Shown: positions 8,173 through 16,416, counted from the first letter of the stretch. The stretch is DNA of 42,033 nt from JAKJEP01 sp964580995 (GCA_964580995.1 CAZOMV010000049.1:1-42033); one strand, 5' to 3'. Made by a program: numbers and translations. Notes: generated by a model not told the origin, from the letters alone.

Positions 8173-10085
8173 GGATGGCTTCCATTTTGTTGTGCCGGTT
8201 CCTGTCCGGCAGTGCGCACGATAAAGACGGGAATTTCGATCGCATGGCGAACCGAGGAAACCGTTTCGCCGTAAATCAGGTCGCCCATATGACGATGCCC
8301 GTGGGAGCCCATCACCAGCAGATCCAGATCGGATTCGCGAACGAATTTCACAATTTGTTCGGCGGGATCGCCGAAACAGAGCATGGTTTCTACCGGCAAA
8401 TCTCTCTCTTCAATCTCGCGGGCTATCTGTTCCAGATACCTTTCGTCATTGACACCATGCAGGCTATGGCTTTCAGAACCATAGACGGCTGTGCCGGGCG
8501 TGGTGACAACATGGATCAGCGTCAAGCGGATTTTATGATTTTCCGCAAAGGCTAGAGCTGCTGAAATAATTTTCGCATCTCCTTCGGAATGCTCCAGGGC
8601 CACACCGATATGCTTCAGCAGCAGAGGTTTGATTTTCAAGGCCACTTGATCACTGATTTGGGCATAGGCCGTTTCCCCGGGCCGACGCTTTCGAAAGATC
8701 GGATACAATAGGATATATCCTATTGCGATTAGAATTAAACAAATGCCTGGAATCAGGAGCAACCACCACCAGGGCGAGAGGACGGGCACCCAATGAATCA
8801 CTTCCGAATAAACGAGTTTCAAATTGAGGACCACAATGATAAGAGTAATCAGCCAGGCGGCGACTTTTATCCATAAACGGCTGGCAAAAGGCCCCATTTT
8901 CATTTTATCAGAGGTAAAATAGATAAGCGGGATAATGGCGAAAGGCAGTTGCAGGCTGAGGATCACTTGGGAAAAAATCAACAGCCGGTAGGTGCCTTTA
9001 TCCCCGGCCAGGGCAATGACAATCACTGCCGGTATCAGCGCGATGCTCCGTGTCAAAATGCGACGCAGCCAGGGACGCATCCGGATATTCAAAAAGCCCT
9101 CCATGACCACCTGGCCGGCTATGGTCCCAGTGAGAGTAGAACTTTGTCCCGCTGCCAGCAGGGCAATTGCAAACACAAACGGAGCAATATAGGCCCCCAG
9201 AATAGGCTTCAGCAGTTGATGGGCTTGCTGGATTTCCGTCACGAGGATCCCCCGGCTGTGGAAGTCGGCAGACGCCATGATTAAGATGGCGGCATTGACC
9301 AGAAAAGCCATATTCAATGCCACCAGCGAATCCAGAAAATTGAATTTACAGGCTTCGGTTTTGCCCGTGACGGTATTCGAAATCAAACGGGACTGCACCA
9401 GCGAGGAGTGAAGATACAGATTATGGGGCATTACGGTGGCTCCGATCATCCCGATGGCAATGTAGAGCGATTCGGTATTCAAGTGCGGCACAAATCCTCC
9501 CAGGATGCCGGTCCATTGGGGCCGGGCGAGAAACACCTCCAGGACAAAACAGCCGCCAATGGTCGCGACCAGCATGACAATAAAGGCTTCCATTTTCCGG
9601 ATGCCCAGCTTCATCAAGGCCAGCAGTAGAAAGGTGTCAAAGGCGGTAACCGCACAGCCCCACAAAAGAGGCAGGCCAAACAGGAGATTCAGACCGATAA
9701 TGGTCCCCAAAGCTTCCGCCAGATCGGTGGCAGCAATGGCGATTTCGGCCAGAAACCATAAGAATAGATTCAGGTGGCGTGGGTATTCCCGTCGGCAGCC
9801 CTGGGCCAGATCGAGACCGGTCACAATCCCCAACCGGGCTGCCAGAGTTTGCAGAAGCACTGCCATCAGATTGGACATCAATAACACCCAAATGAGGGTG
9901 TAACCAAATCGAGAACCCCCTTCGATATCGGTGGCCCAGTTGCCGGGATCCATGTAACCGACACTGATCAGGTACGCTGGCCCGGCAAAAGCACTAAGTC
10001 GCCGAATCCAACCCCTTTTTTTGACGACAATCCGGTTCTGGAAATGAGTCGGGGTATCGATAGTATTGAAATCGGTCTTTTTCAT
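8169..10085 (-). CDS. Nramp divalent metal transporter fused to a UspA domain
   Basis: Residues 1-~470 form an Nramp (MntH-type) proton-coupled Mn2+/Fe2+ importer. The metal-site motif MDPGNWATDI (Asp46-Asn49) is in TM1 and VMPHNLYLHS (Met219-Asn222) in TM6, with about 11 membrane segments. The last ~145 residues form a cytosolic universal stress protein domain with HIGVALEHSEGD, LLVMGSHGHRHMGDLIYGETVSSVRH and IPVFIV. The ATP-site pattern GxxGx9G is present, but Glu follows the last Gly where Ser/Thr is usual. The total is 638 residues, against ~410 for plain MntH. The ATG at 10085 is preferred over the upstream TTG codons; its ribosome site is weak. First gene of the operon with mgtA and mprF. 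Nramp-Usp fusions are known in scattered bacteria; the regulatory role of the Usp part is inferred. Confidence 0.92.
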   Translation of the reverse strand: MKKTDFNTIDTPTHFQNRIVVKKRGWIRRLSAFAGPAYLISVGYMDPGNWATDIEGGSRFGYTLIWVLLMSNLMAVLLQTLAARLGIVTGLDLAQGCRREYPRHLNLFLWFLAEIAIAATDLAEALGTIIGLNLLFGLPLLWGCAVTAFDTFLLLALMKLGIRKMEAFIVMLVATIGGCFVLEVFLARPQWTGILGGFVPHLNTESLYIAIGMIGATVMPHNLYLHSSLVQSRLISNTVTGKTEACKFNFLDSLVALNMAFLVNAAILIMASADFHSRGILVTEIQQAHQLLKPILGAYIAPFVFAIALLAAGQSSTLTGTIAGQVVMEGFLNIRMRPWLRRILTRSIALIPAVIVIALAGDKGTYRLLIFSQVILSLQLPFAIIPLIYFTSDKMKMGPFASRLWIKVAAWLITLIIVVLNLKLVYSEVIHWVPVLSPWWWLLLIPGICLILIAIGYILLYPIFRKRRPGETAYAQISDQVALKIKPLLLKHIGVALEHSEGDAKIISAALAFAENHKIRLTLIHVVTTPGTAVYGSESHSLHGVNDERYLEQIAREIEERDLPVETMLCFGDPAEQIVKFVRESDLDLLVMGSHGHRHMGDLIYGETVSSVRHAIEIPVFIVRTAGQEPAQQNGSHP

Positions 10086-10097
10086 CAATAGCAACAA

Positions 10098-10530
10098 ATA
10101 TAGAAGTTTGCGGTGACATTTATCGTGGGAATACCATAGTGAATCCTTTGAACATGATTTTACAGTGAAAACATAACCGTTTTTACTACTCTATATTAAA
10201 CACGAAATAACTAACCGATGTCAACTTAAAAACGAAGAATGACTTTTTTTCTTTCCAAAATATGCCTAACCTCCATTTTACAAAACTTTAAATGCGACTT
10301 TTCCTCGACTTACACCATTAATCTTGGCAGCCCGGCTGTTACCAGAATTTTTCCAGAAAATCCAGGGGGTACGCGGAGTTTTTATCATGGCCCTCGTACC
10401 CCATGAGATACTATTTGAAAAGATGCTCTTTAATAGGAATCTTACATATTTTTACTCAATCAACTATTTCTGTTCTCTCTCCTCCCTCCAGATGCTGGTT
10501 CTCTGAGCGGTAAAACCGGATTAGGGAAAT
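10098..10530. other. 433-base intergenic region between Nramp and HtrA genes
   Basis: This AT-rich stretch contains the promoter at 10195-10224 serving the leftward operon. The part nearest the HtrA stop (10225-10530) has no convincing gene or hairpin. A 60-codon plus-strand frame starting at 10324 has no ribosome site and no recognisable content. Confidence 0.6.
10195..10224 (-). promoter_or_regulatory. Sigma-70-type promoter for the Nramp-mgtA-mprF operon
   Basis: On the minus strand a perfect -35 TTGACA (10219-10224) is separated by 18 bases from the -10 TTTAAT (10195-10200). Predicted transcription starts near 10188, giving a leader of about 100 bases before the Nramp ATG. I see no Mn2+ or Mg2+ riboswitch fold in the leader by eye. 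Confidence 0.6.
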
Positions 10531-12012
10531 CTATTCAAGCGGTATCACCACAAATCGTGAGTATTCACCATGTTTTACCAGCAATATCACCTTTTTGTCC
10601 TTCTGGGATTGCTTAATCGCCTGGTCGAAATTATCGACGGAGTTCACTTTCTTTTGGTTAACACCTAGGATCAAATCGCCAGCCTGAATGCCAGCATTAT
10701 CGGCAGCACTGCCGGGTGTAACTCCTGTCACGATGACCCCCTCTCCCAGGCTATAGCCTAACTGGTCCGCAAGGTCCTGGGTCAGATTTTGCACCTGCAA
10801 GCCCAGTTGCTCCGTGGACTCTTGGGAGGTTTCAGCACGGGCCAGCGAGGTGGGACGTTCACCAATCGTCAGTGTTATATTTTCTTTCTTATTGTTCCGC
10901 AGGATCTGAAGCTGGATTTTGGTATCTGGCGCGAGCATGGCGACCTCATTGCGAAATTCATCATAGGAAGTAATCTTTTTGCCATCCATTTCGAGGAGAA
11001 TATCGTTAGATTGCAGGCCCGCTTTATCCGCCGGGGAATCCTTCACGATTTCGGCAACAATGGCCCCTTCGGCTTGGGGGATACCCAGAAGTTGCGCCAT
11101 TTCCGCCGTCACATCCTGAGCTGCTAATCCTAAATATCCCCGGGTCACTTTCCCGCTTTTAATCAACTGCTCCTCGATACTTTTGGCCATATTGATTGGT
11201 ATAGCAAATCCTACTCCCATATAGCCGCCGCTTTGACTGGCAATAGCGGTGTTGATACCGATTACCTGGCCATCCAGATTAATCAAAGGACCGCCGGAAT
11301 TTCCGGGATTGATAGCCGCATCCGTCTGAATAAAATCTTCGTAAGCCGCAATATGAACATTGCTCCGTCCCACAGCACTAATCACCCCGACTGTGACCGT
11401 CTCGCTCAGGCCGAAGGGATTTCCAATGGCCATAACCCAGTCGCCAACCTGCATCTTTTCCGAATCCCCCATCGGCAGAACGGGAAAATTATCGCCCTCA
11501 ATCTTGATCAAAGCGACTTCAGAGTCCGGATCGGTTCCAATCAGTTTGGCATGTTCAAATTTTCGCCCGTCTTGGAGTTCCACAGTGATATTATCCACAT
11601 CACCCACCACATGATTATTAGTCAGAATGTAACCAGTCTTATCAATAATAAAACCGGAACCCTGACCTTTCTGCTGAAATTTTTGTGGGGATCGTTGCTG
11701 AGGCATTCGCCCACCAAAGAATTTTCTCAGAAATTCGTCATTGAACTGATCGGAAGGATCATTGAATTCAAAGGGACTGCCAAATCCCAGGGCTGGGCCG
11801 GCCTCCATAGTCTTTTCAACCTTAATGGAGACCACAGCAGGGGTGGCAGTCTTGGCCACCGCGGCAAAGGTGTTCGACAAGGCCTTGGCCGCTTTGATAT
11901 CCGGGGTCTGCCCCAGCACCGAAACCTGGCCTAAGGCCAGAAAAACCATGCTCAGCAACCAAAAAAGGACATTACCATTTTGAATTTGACATTTTAGTTT
12001 TGGCGACAACAT
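10531..12012 (-). CDS. DegP/HtrA-type periplasmic serine protease with two PDZ domains
   Basis: This secreted quality-control protease/chaperone has an N-terminal signal segment (about residues 15-35, ending near VLGQ), a trypsin-like domain and two C-terminal PDZ domains (about 275-370 and 385-490). His134 lies in TNNHVVGD and Ser239 in NPGNSGGPL. The position equivalent to DegP Asp135 is Glu165, in DPDSEVALIK, so the triad reads His-Glu-Ser. A Q-rich loop (QQRSPQKFQQKGQG) before the His motif resembles the LA loop. An ATG at 12012 with GGAGG six bases upstream is chosen over in-frame codons up to 12060. It is separated from the upstream BON gene by an inverted repeat, so it may be transcribed by read-through or from its own promoter. 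Confidence 0.92.
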   Translation of the reverse strand: MLSPKLKCQIQNGNVLFWLLSMVFLALGQVSVLGQTPDIKAAKALSNTFAAVAKTATPAVVSIKVEKTMEAGPALGFGSPFEFNDPSDQFNDEFLRKFFGGRMPQQRSPQKFQQKGQGSGFIIDKTGYILTNNHVVGDVDNITVELQDGRKFEHAKLIGTDPDSEVALIKIEGDNFPVLPMGDSEKMQVGDWVMAIGNPFGLSETVTVGVISAVGRSNVHIAAYEDFIQTDAAINPGNSGGPLINLDGQVIGINTAIASQSGGYMGVGFAIPINMAKSIEEQLIKSGKVTRGYLGLAAQDVTAEMAQLLGIPQAEGAIVAEIVKDSPADKAGLQSNDILLEMDGKKITSYDEFRNEVAMLAPDTKIQLQILRNNKKENITLTIGERPTSLARAETSQESTEQLGLQVQNLTQDLADQLGYSLGEGVIVTGVTPGSAADNAGIQAGDLILGVNQKKVNSVDNFDQAIKQSQKDKKVILLVKHGEYSRFVVIPLE

Positions 12013-12153
12013 AGTAGACCTCCAGTCTAAAATAAAAATTTTGTTTCGAAATTTACACATCTTTTCATTTCCCTGTTCAGGGATTATTTTGTATCACACT
12101 CATTCTTATCAATTCAGATAAAACCTGATTCTCTTTCATACACCTATCTGGAT

Positions 12154-12194
12154 CTGGGTTAGGTGGAGATACCACGGCATACCACCTAACCCAG
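12154..12194 (-). terminator. Perfect 13-bp stem-loop after the BON-protein gene
   Basis: CTGGGTTAGGTGG (12154-12166) and its exact reverse complement (12182-12194) flank a 15-base loop, 55 bases past the BON gene stop. No T-run follows on the minus strand, so it is either a non-canonical terminator or an mRNA-stabilising/processing hairpin that sets relative levels of the BON and HtrA messages. Confidence 0.5.
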
Positions 12195-12248
12195 CCACTG
12201 AACGATAATCTCAATTTGTAAAATCGCGTATGTGCCATGTGTATCTTC

Positions 12249-13718
12249 CTAGGGCATATAGGGCCACAAATAATGCCAGTTCTCCCAGGGATAGTTGGTG
12301 TCCGCAACGGTTAAAAGGTTGACCACAGAGAAGATACCATCGGTCAGAGAGGTGATACGTCCTGCCTCTTGGCGTTCGGACCAGGTATTCACCTTACCTG
12401 TCAGAGTGGCTTGTCCATTCTCGACCTGAACCTGGATCTGGCCCGCTACCCAGCGGGTTTCCGCACTGGCGAACAACCGGTCTTGAATTCTCTTTTGCAG
12501 AGAGGCGTTCGTGTACTTGGGAGAGGAGTTGACCACGAGCTTATTCACCACATCCCGCACACCTCTTATTTTGGAAATAACCCGGCTAGCATGATGTCTT
12601 TCGTAGTACTCGTTCACATTACCCGAAAGGGTTACCTTTCCGTCCTTAACCAGAACCTGGATATCCTGTCCATTGAGAGAATAGTCTGAGTTGATGGCGG
12701 CCTGGAGGTCATGAAGGATGGACAAATCACTGCGTAACTCGGTCTTTATCGACAAAAGATTGTTCACCCAGGCTACCCCAATCACTTCCCAGGCGTCCCG
12801 TTCCGCCAGCTGCTTCTGATGATACGTGGGAACATTACCTCGCAGTGAAACATCACCATCGATAGCATCCACCGTAACGTTAAAGGATTCGATACGGATA
12901 TCCTGATGCAATTCGTCAAGAACCGCCTGTTTCAGTTGGTCATTTGTGGGCAGGGGAGCTTTCTCTCGAACTCCCTGTTCCTTCCACCACTCCACATCCA
13001 GATTGTTTTTTACCGACTTTACATTTCCCACCATCCAGATCTGTTCGCCGGCACGATCTTTCTGATAGGTATTACCGACTTTTCCGGTTAACGTGACGGA
13101 TCCTTCCTCTACCGTTACGGTAATCGGCAAATCTGTCAGGTAAACATCGCGATGAAGCGCTGCCAGCACATCGAGTTTGATTTCCTCATCAGATCGCGAG
13201 GTCAGATATTCGATGGTCAGATTGTTATGTACGGTTTTTACTCCCAGTACTTCGCTTGCCAGTAATTCCGCTTCTTTGGCTTCGGCAATAGAATTTACCG
13301 CACCACCCAAGGAGACCATACCATCCGCCACGTCCACTTTTAATGCATACCAATGGATCGTCGCGTTGTATATCAGCCGTTGTCGAATGTCCTGGGCGAT
13401 ATCCATATCGAAGCGGGAGACCGGGGTGACAATCAATTCATCGATTACTCCCAGAACCCCCTGGATCTTTTTGGCCTCCAGATCGGCATAGGTTTTCTCG
13501 GTCAGGTTTCTGGTGGTACCAGACAGAGTAACAATGCCTTCCCTGGTCGTGACAGCAATATCCGATTCTTGTACGCGCGGATCCTCACGCATGGCTTCTT
13601 TAACCCAATAGGAAATGGTTTCGTCACTGGGACGATCCACCGCACAAGCTATCGACACCAGTACCGTACTAAGGAATAAACCGAATAGCCATAATCCATA
13701 TTTGTTTTGTGTTTTCAT
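12249..13718 (-). CDS. Periplasmic protein with six BON domains
   Basis: After a signal peptide (residues ~5-26, with an ACA cleavage-like site) the protein consists of six consecutive BON repeats. They fall at about residues 36-99, 107-172, 177-244, 259-327, 332-399 and 407-474. Each follows the pattern of an alpha helix, an I.V.V..G.VTLSG strand pair, a second helix and a final GV..V.N.L.V strand. BON domains bind phospholipid or other envelope surfaces (OsmY, DolP family). OsmY has two, so six is large. The ATG at 13718 is chosen because AAAGGA lies nine bases upstream; ATGs at 13742 and 13727 lack a good site. Neighbouring CBM48, glycosyltransferase and HtrA genes on the same strand suggest an envelope/osmotic stress operon. 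Confidence 0.88.
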   Translation of the reverse strand: MKTQNKYGLWLFGLFLSTVLVSIACAVDRPSDETISYWVKEAMREDPRVQESDIAVTTREGIVTLSGTTRNLTEKTYADLEAKKIQGVLGVIDELIVTPVSRFDMDIAQDIRQRLIYNATIHWYALKVDVADGMVSLGGAVNSIAEAKEAELLASEVLGVKTVHNNLTIEYLTSRSDEEIKLDVLAALHRDVYLTDLPITVTVEEGSVTLTGKVGNTYQKDRAGEQIWMVGNVKSVKNNLDVEWWKEQGVREKAPLPTNDQLKQAVLDELHQDIRIESFNVTVDAIDGDVSLRGNVPTYHQKQLAERDAWEVIGVAWVNNLLSIKTELRSDLSILHDLQAAINSDYSLNGQDIQVLVKDGKVTLSGNVNEYYERHHASRVISKIRGVRDVVNKLVVNSSPKYTNASLQKRIQDRLFASAETRWVAGQIQVQVENGQATLTGKVNTWSERQEAGRITSLTDGIFSVVNLLTVADTNYPWENWHYLWPYMP

Positions 13719-13885
13719 GGTACTCATTCCTTTCTTGTTCATTGTTTATCAAAAGTCCCTCTATCCAAGTCATAAATCGGTTCTCCTGTTCACCCCTCAG
13801 TTTGTTTGTTTTGTCTCATATAACACCTCTCTTTCGATTCCAACTTTGTTTTAACAATAGACTGGATCCAATTCTGTTCGGGTGA

Positions 13886-14167
13886 TCAGACCACACGAAA
13901 GATACTATTCAGTGTCCCATAGCTATTTTTCAACTGGCCCATGGCGGCAGGGTCGTGCAGCCACTGGTCATCGGCCAGGAATTTATACTCATATTGACCG
14001 GCGGGTAGCTGAACCTTGGTGCGGAAGGAACCGTCTTTGGTTTTGGCCATCAGCTGGGCATGGGGCTGCCAATGATTGAAATTACCGACCAGATAGACGG
14101 CTTTGGCGCCAGGTTTCTGATCAAAAACAAATGTTAGTTCACCTTTTTTCTTTCCTGGAATTACCAT
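13886..14167 (-). CDS. Single-domain CBM48/AMPK-type glycogen-binding protein
   Basis: A protein of about 93 residues made almost entirely of one CBM48 (isoamylase N-terminal/AMPK-beta-like) fold: ELTFVFDQKPGAKAVYLVGNFNHWQP, then LPAGQYEYKFLADDQWLHDPAA and a final FRVV strand. The conserved NFNHW and YEYKFLADD residues are those that contact alpha-glucan in the family. No catalytic domain is attached. An ATG at 14167 with AGGAG eleven bases upstream is preferred. The frame can be extended to a TTG at 14236, which would overlap the previous gene. It lies 61 bases after the GT4 gene, so it may act with it as a detached starch/glycogen-binding module. Confidence 0.82.
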   Translation of the reverse strand: MVIPGKKKGELTFVFDQKPGAKAVYLVGNFNHWQPHAQLMAKTKDGSFRTKVQLPAGQYEYKFLADDQWLHDPAAMGQLKNSYGTLNSIFRVV

Positions 14168-14228
14168 AATGCGTTGTACTCCTGTTTCAATCAATCCATT
14201 TCTTACTTCTGTTTTTCCATAATATCTA

Positions 14229-15566
14229 TCAGGCAACCCGATGGGTTACCAGTTCATAAACCTGCCGGCATTTTTGGGCGGCCTCCCTCCAGGGGAAACG
14301 GCGAACCTCCTCGGCTCCGTTTTTCCGCAGCGTCTCCTGCAGCGACGGGTAGCGCAGGACCGCCAGAATTTTATTGGCCAGTTCCTGAATATCCCAGAAA
14401 TCCACTTTCAGAGCATGGTGGAGAATTTCCGAGACCCCGGACTGCTTGCTGATGATGACCGGGACATCATTCATCATCGCCTCCAGTGGAGATATGCCGA
14501 AGGGTTCGGAAACACTCGGCATGACATAAAGATCTGCCATCCGGAAAATTCGATTTACCTCGTTTCCTCGTAAAAAACCCGCAAAAAGTACTTTGTGACC
14601 GATGCCAAGTTCTGCTGCCAATTCTACAGTACGATACATCATATCGCCGCTACCGGCGACAACGAATCGGACGTCATCCATTTTTTCCAAAACTTTTTTG
14701 GCGGCATAAACAAAGTATTCCGGTCCCTTCTGCAGGGTGATCCGCCCCAGAAACAGAACCAGCTTTTCCTTTCGTTTGGCGGGCAGCGGCAATCCGGCCT
14801 CACCGTCGGCCACCGACTCCACACCGTTGTGGACCACGGCAACCTTGTTCTCCGCGACGCCATAGCGTTCCACGCAAATCCGCTTGGTAAAATGGCTAAC
14901 AGTGATCACCTGGTCAGCCTGGTGCATTCCTCGGCGTTCCACCTCATAAACCCATTGATTCACGTGCTCGCCGCTGCGGTCAAACTCCGTGCTATGGACA
15001 TGAACCACCAGAGGTTTACCGGCTATACTCGCTACGGCTATTCCCGCCGGGTAGGTCATCCAGTCATGGGCATGGATTACATCGAAGACCTCCCGGCGGG
15101 ATATGTGACAGGCCAGATGGCTGTACCGCTGAGTCTGGTTGAACAGGTCGTTACCATAATTATTGTCACCGTTTGCCTGGCATTGGATTGACCCGGCAAC
15201 AACCTCTTGATCCTTCACCCTCCCTGGTCCACCGGTCGAACAGCACCTCTCTGGCTTGCTTTGTCTCCCCGTTTCCCCTACGGGCACTCCCTTTTCGCTG
15301 GGATTGCCGTAAGGATATAATGCCACATCCAAAGCTGTCAATCTGACATTTCCCAATGACTTCCCTTCCTGAATCGAGCCGTAACGGGTCGAAGGAGTAA
15401 GTAGTTTCACATGGGTGGAATAGGCTGATCGGATAGGACGGGGAAGTAAAAAGGCAATCTCCGTGCCCAATTCGCTCAGTCCTTTGGTTAGACCATAGCA
15501 GGCGGTCCCAAGTCCTCCACTGATATAGGGAGGAAACTCCCATCCCAGCATCAGTACTTTCATCAT
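14229..15566 (-). CDS. GT4/GT5-like glycosyltransferase, glycogen-synthase-like
   Basis: This is a GT-B retaining glycosyltransferase. The N-terminus MLGWEFPPYISGGLGTACYGL carries the glycogen-synthase-like GGLG donor loop. The middle has VIHAHDWMTYPAG and HVHSTEFDRSGEHVNQWVYEVE. The C-terminal domain has LFLGRITLQKGPEYFVYAA and the E-x7-E motif EPFGISPLEAMM. The 445 residues include an insertion at about residues 90-140 of low conservation. The adjacent gene encodes a CBM48 protein, so an alpha-glucan (glycogen-like) or trehalose-type product is plausible. Members of this family also make surface glycans, so the substrate is uncertain. Two ATGs (15566 and 15563) both follow AAAGGG. It is 83 bases downstream of a receiver-only gene behind a sigma-54 promoter. 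Confidence 0.85.
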   Translation of the reverse strand: MMKVLMLGWEFPPYISGGLGTACYGLTKGLSELGTEIAFLLPRPIRSAYSTHVKLLTPSTRYGSIQEGKSLGNVRLTALDVALYPYGNPSEKGVPVGETGRQSKPERCCSTGGPGRVKDQEVVAGSIQCQANGDNNYGNDLFNQTQRYSHLACHISRREVFDVIHAHDWMTYPAGIAVASIAGKPLVVHVHSTEFDRSGEHVNQWVYEVERRGMHQADQVITVSHFTKRICVERYGVAENKVAVVHNGVESVADGEAGLPLPAKRKEKLVLFLGRITLQKGPEYFVYAAKKVLEKMDDVRFVVAGSGDMMYRTVELAAELGIGHKVLFAGFLRGNEVNRIFRMADLYVMPSVSEPFGISPLEAMMNDVPVIISKQSGVSEILHHALKVDFWDIQELANKILAVLRYPSLQETLRKNGAEEVRRFPWREAAQKCRQVYELVTHRVA

Positions 15567-15649
15567 TGAGTGCCCTTTCGCGTTATTTTTCTACTGCCAG
15601 ATAATATCATTTTTGTCATTTACGCTCAGAACGGAAATAAGCATTTTCC

Positions 15650-16078
15650 TTAATCCGCAGTTCTGTTTTGCTTAGCCTTTTTAGAGGTAATGAGCTCATT
15701 CACTTTGGCTATCAAATCCGTGATTTCAAACGGTTTATCGAATACTGCCGCAACTCCCAATCGTTTGGCTTCGTCATGGATTTTCTGGTCGCCAAATGCC
15801 GTAATCAGAACCACAGGAGGGCATCCCGTCTTTTTGTTGAATTCCTCCAGTAACTCAATCCCCGTCCAGCCAGGCATACGAATATCCGAAATAATCAGAT
15901 CCTGTTCCAAGCCCTGACCTGTCTCGACCAGAGCAAGCAAACGAGCGAAAAGTTCATATCCATCCCCGCATTCCGTTACTGCATATCCCTGGTGCTCTAG
16001 CGCTCGCTTTATAAGTTTTCGCATCTCTACATCGTCTTCTGCAATCATAATCCGAGGAAGTATTTTTGGGGCGGTCAT
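15650..16078 (-). CDS. Stand-alone response-regulator receiver protein
   Basis: A CheY-like receiver domain of about 142 residues with no output domain. The acidic pocket is EDD (14-16), the phospho-acceptor is Asp65 in IISDIRMPG, followed by VVLITAFGD and FDKPFEITDL with the conserved Lys. A Lys-rich tail follows. The ATG at 16078 has GGGAGA five bases upstream and is preferred to ATGs at 16117 and 16111. It is the first gene behind the sigma-54 promoter at 16143-16158, giving a leader of about 54 bases. Such proteins often relay phosphate or act by protein contact. Here it could feed back on the neighbouring kinase or control the downstream glycosyltransferase. Confidence 0.88.
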   Translation of the reverse strand: MTAPKILPRIMIAEDDVEMRKLIKRALEHQGYAVTECGDGYELFARLLALVETGQGLEQDLIISDIRMPGWTGIELLEEFNKKTGCPPVVLITAFGDQKIHDEAKRLGVAAVFDKPFEITDLIAKVNELITSKKAKQNRTAD

Positions 16079-16142
16079 AACATTCTCCCTATATCTCAAT
16101 CTCTCCAGCATAATCAACTTGGCATATCTTTATTATTGGATA

Positions 16143-16158
16143 TGCAAATCCGGTGCCA
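16143..16158 (-). promoter_or_regulatory. Sigma-54 (-24/-12) promoter, near-perfect consensus
   Basis: The minus strand reads TGGCACCGGATTTGCA, matching TGGCAC-N5-TTGCA at every defined core position with the invariant GG-N10-GC spacing. Transcription would start near 16132, 54 bases before the receiver gene. The gene directly upstream encodes an NtrC-class activator, which fits. Confidence 0.8.
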
Positions 16159-16200
16159 ATCCATCTCAAACAAAAACAGAAGGATTTAGAAAATGTACTA

Positions 16201-16326
16201 TGTGACAATTTCCCCCCAGAATTTAGAGCATACATTTTGCTAGAGCCTGTTAAGGCTAAATTCGGCAGACAATGGTTTGCAATAGAAAGTTTGGGGCAAT
16301 ATGCCACATCGAGGCAAAAAACCCCA
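16201..16326. promoter_or_regulatory. Candidate upstream activator (enhancer) sites, three copies
   Basis: The 300-base gap 16118-16416 holds three related 17-mers: TGTGACAATTTCCCCCC (16201-16217), TGTGGCATATTGCCCCA (reverse strand, 16292-16308) and CGAGGCAAAAAACCCCA (16310-16326). The shared pattern is roughly TGTGGCAWWTTGCCCCA. The middle copy is a near-palindrome (7-3-7, one mismatch). They lie about 70-195 bases upstream of the predicted sigma-54 start, the usual range for enhancer sites. No gene is evident in this gap. Confidence 0.4.
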
Positions 16327-16416
16327 TACCGGAGAAATAACCCCGTTCATACAGGCATATACAACAGTAGTAATAAAAAATGGACCGGCCAATAGAAAGC
16401 CCACTATTGGAGGAGA

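Noticed and set aside
10098..10194. Mg2+ or Mn2+ riboswitch in the leader of the Nramp-mgtA-mprF operon
   Set aside because: The leader is only about 100 bases, AT-rich, and I could not find the paired elements of yybP-ykoY or M-box riboswitches by eye.
10324..10506. A 60-codon plus-strand frame in the gap between Nramp and HtrA genes
   Set aside because: No ribosome site, no conserved motif, and hydrophobic low-complexity content typical of AT-rich spacer.
12077..12307. A 76-codon minus-strand frame across the hairpin at 12154-12194
   Set aside because: It overlaps the BON gene end in another frame and crosses the inverted repeat; composition is not protein-like.
16153..16395. An 80-codon plus-strand frame in the sigma-54 promoter region
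   Set aside because: It overlaps the promoter and the candidate enhancer sites and has no recognisable domain.
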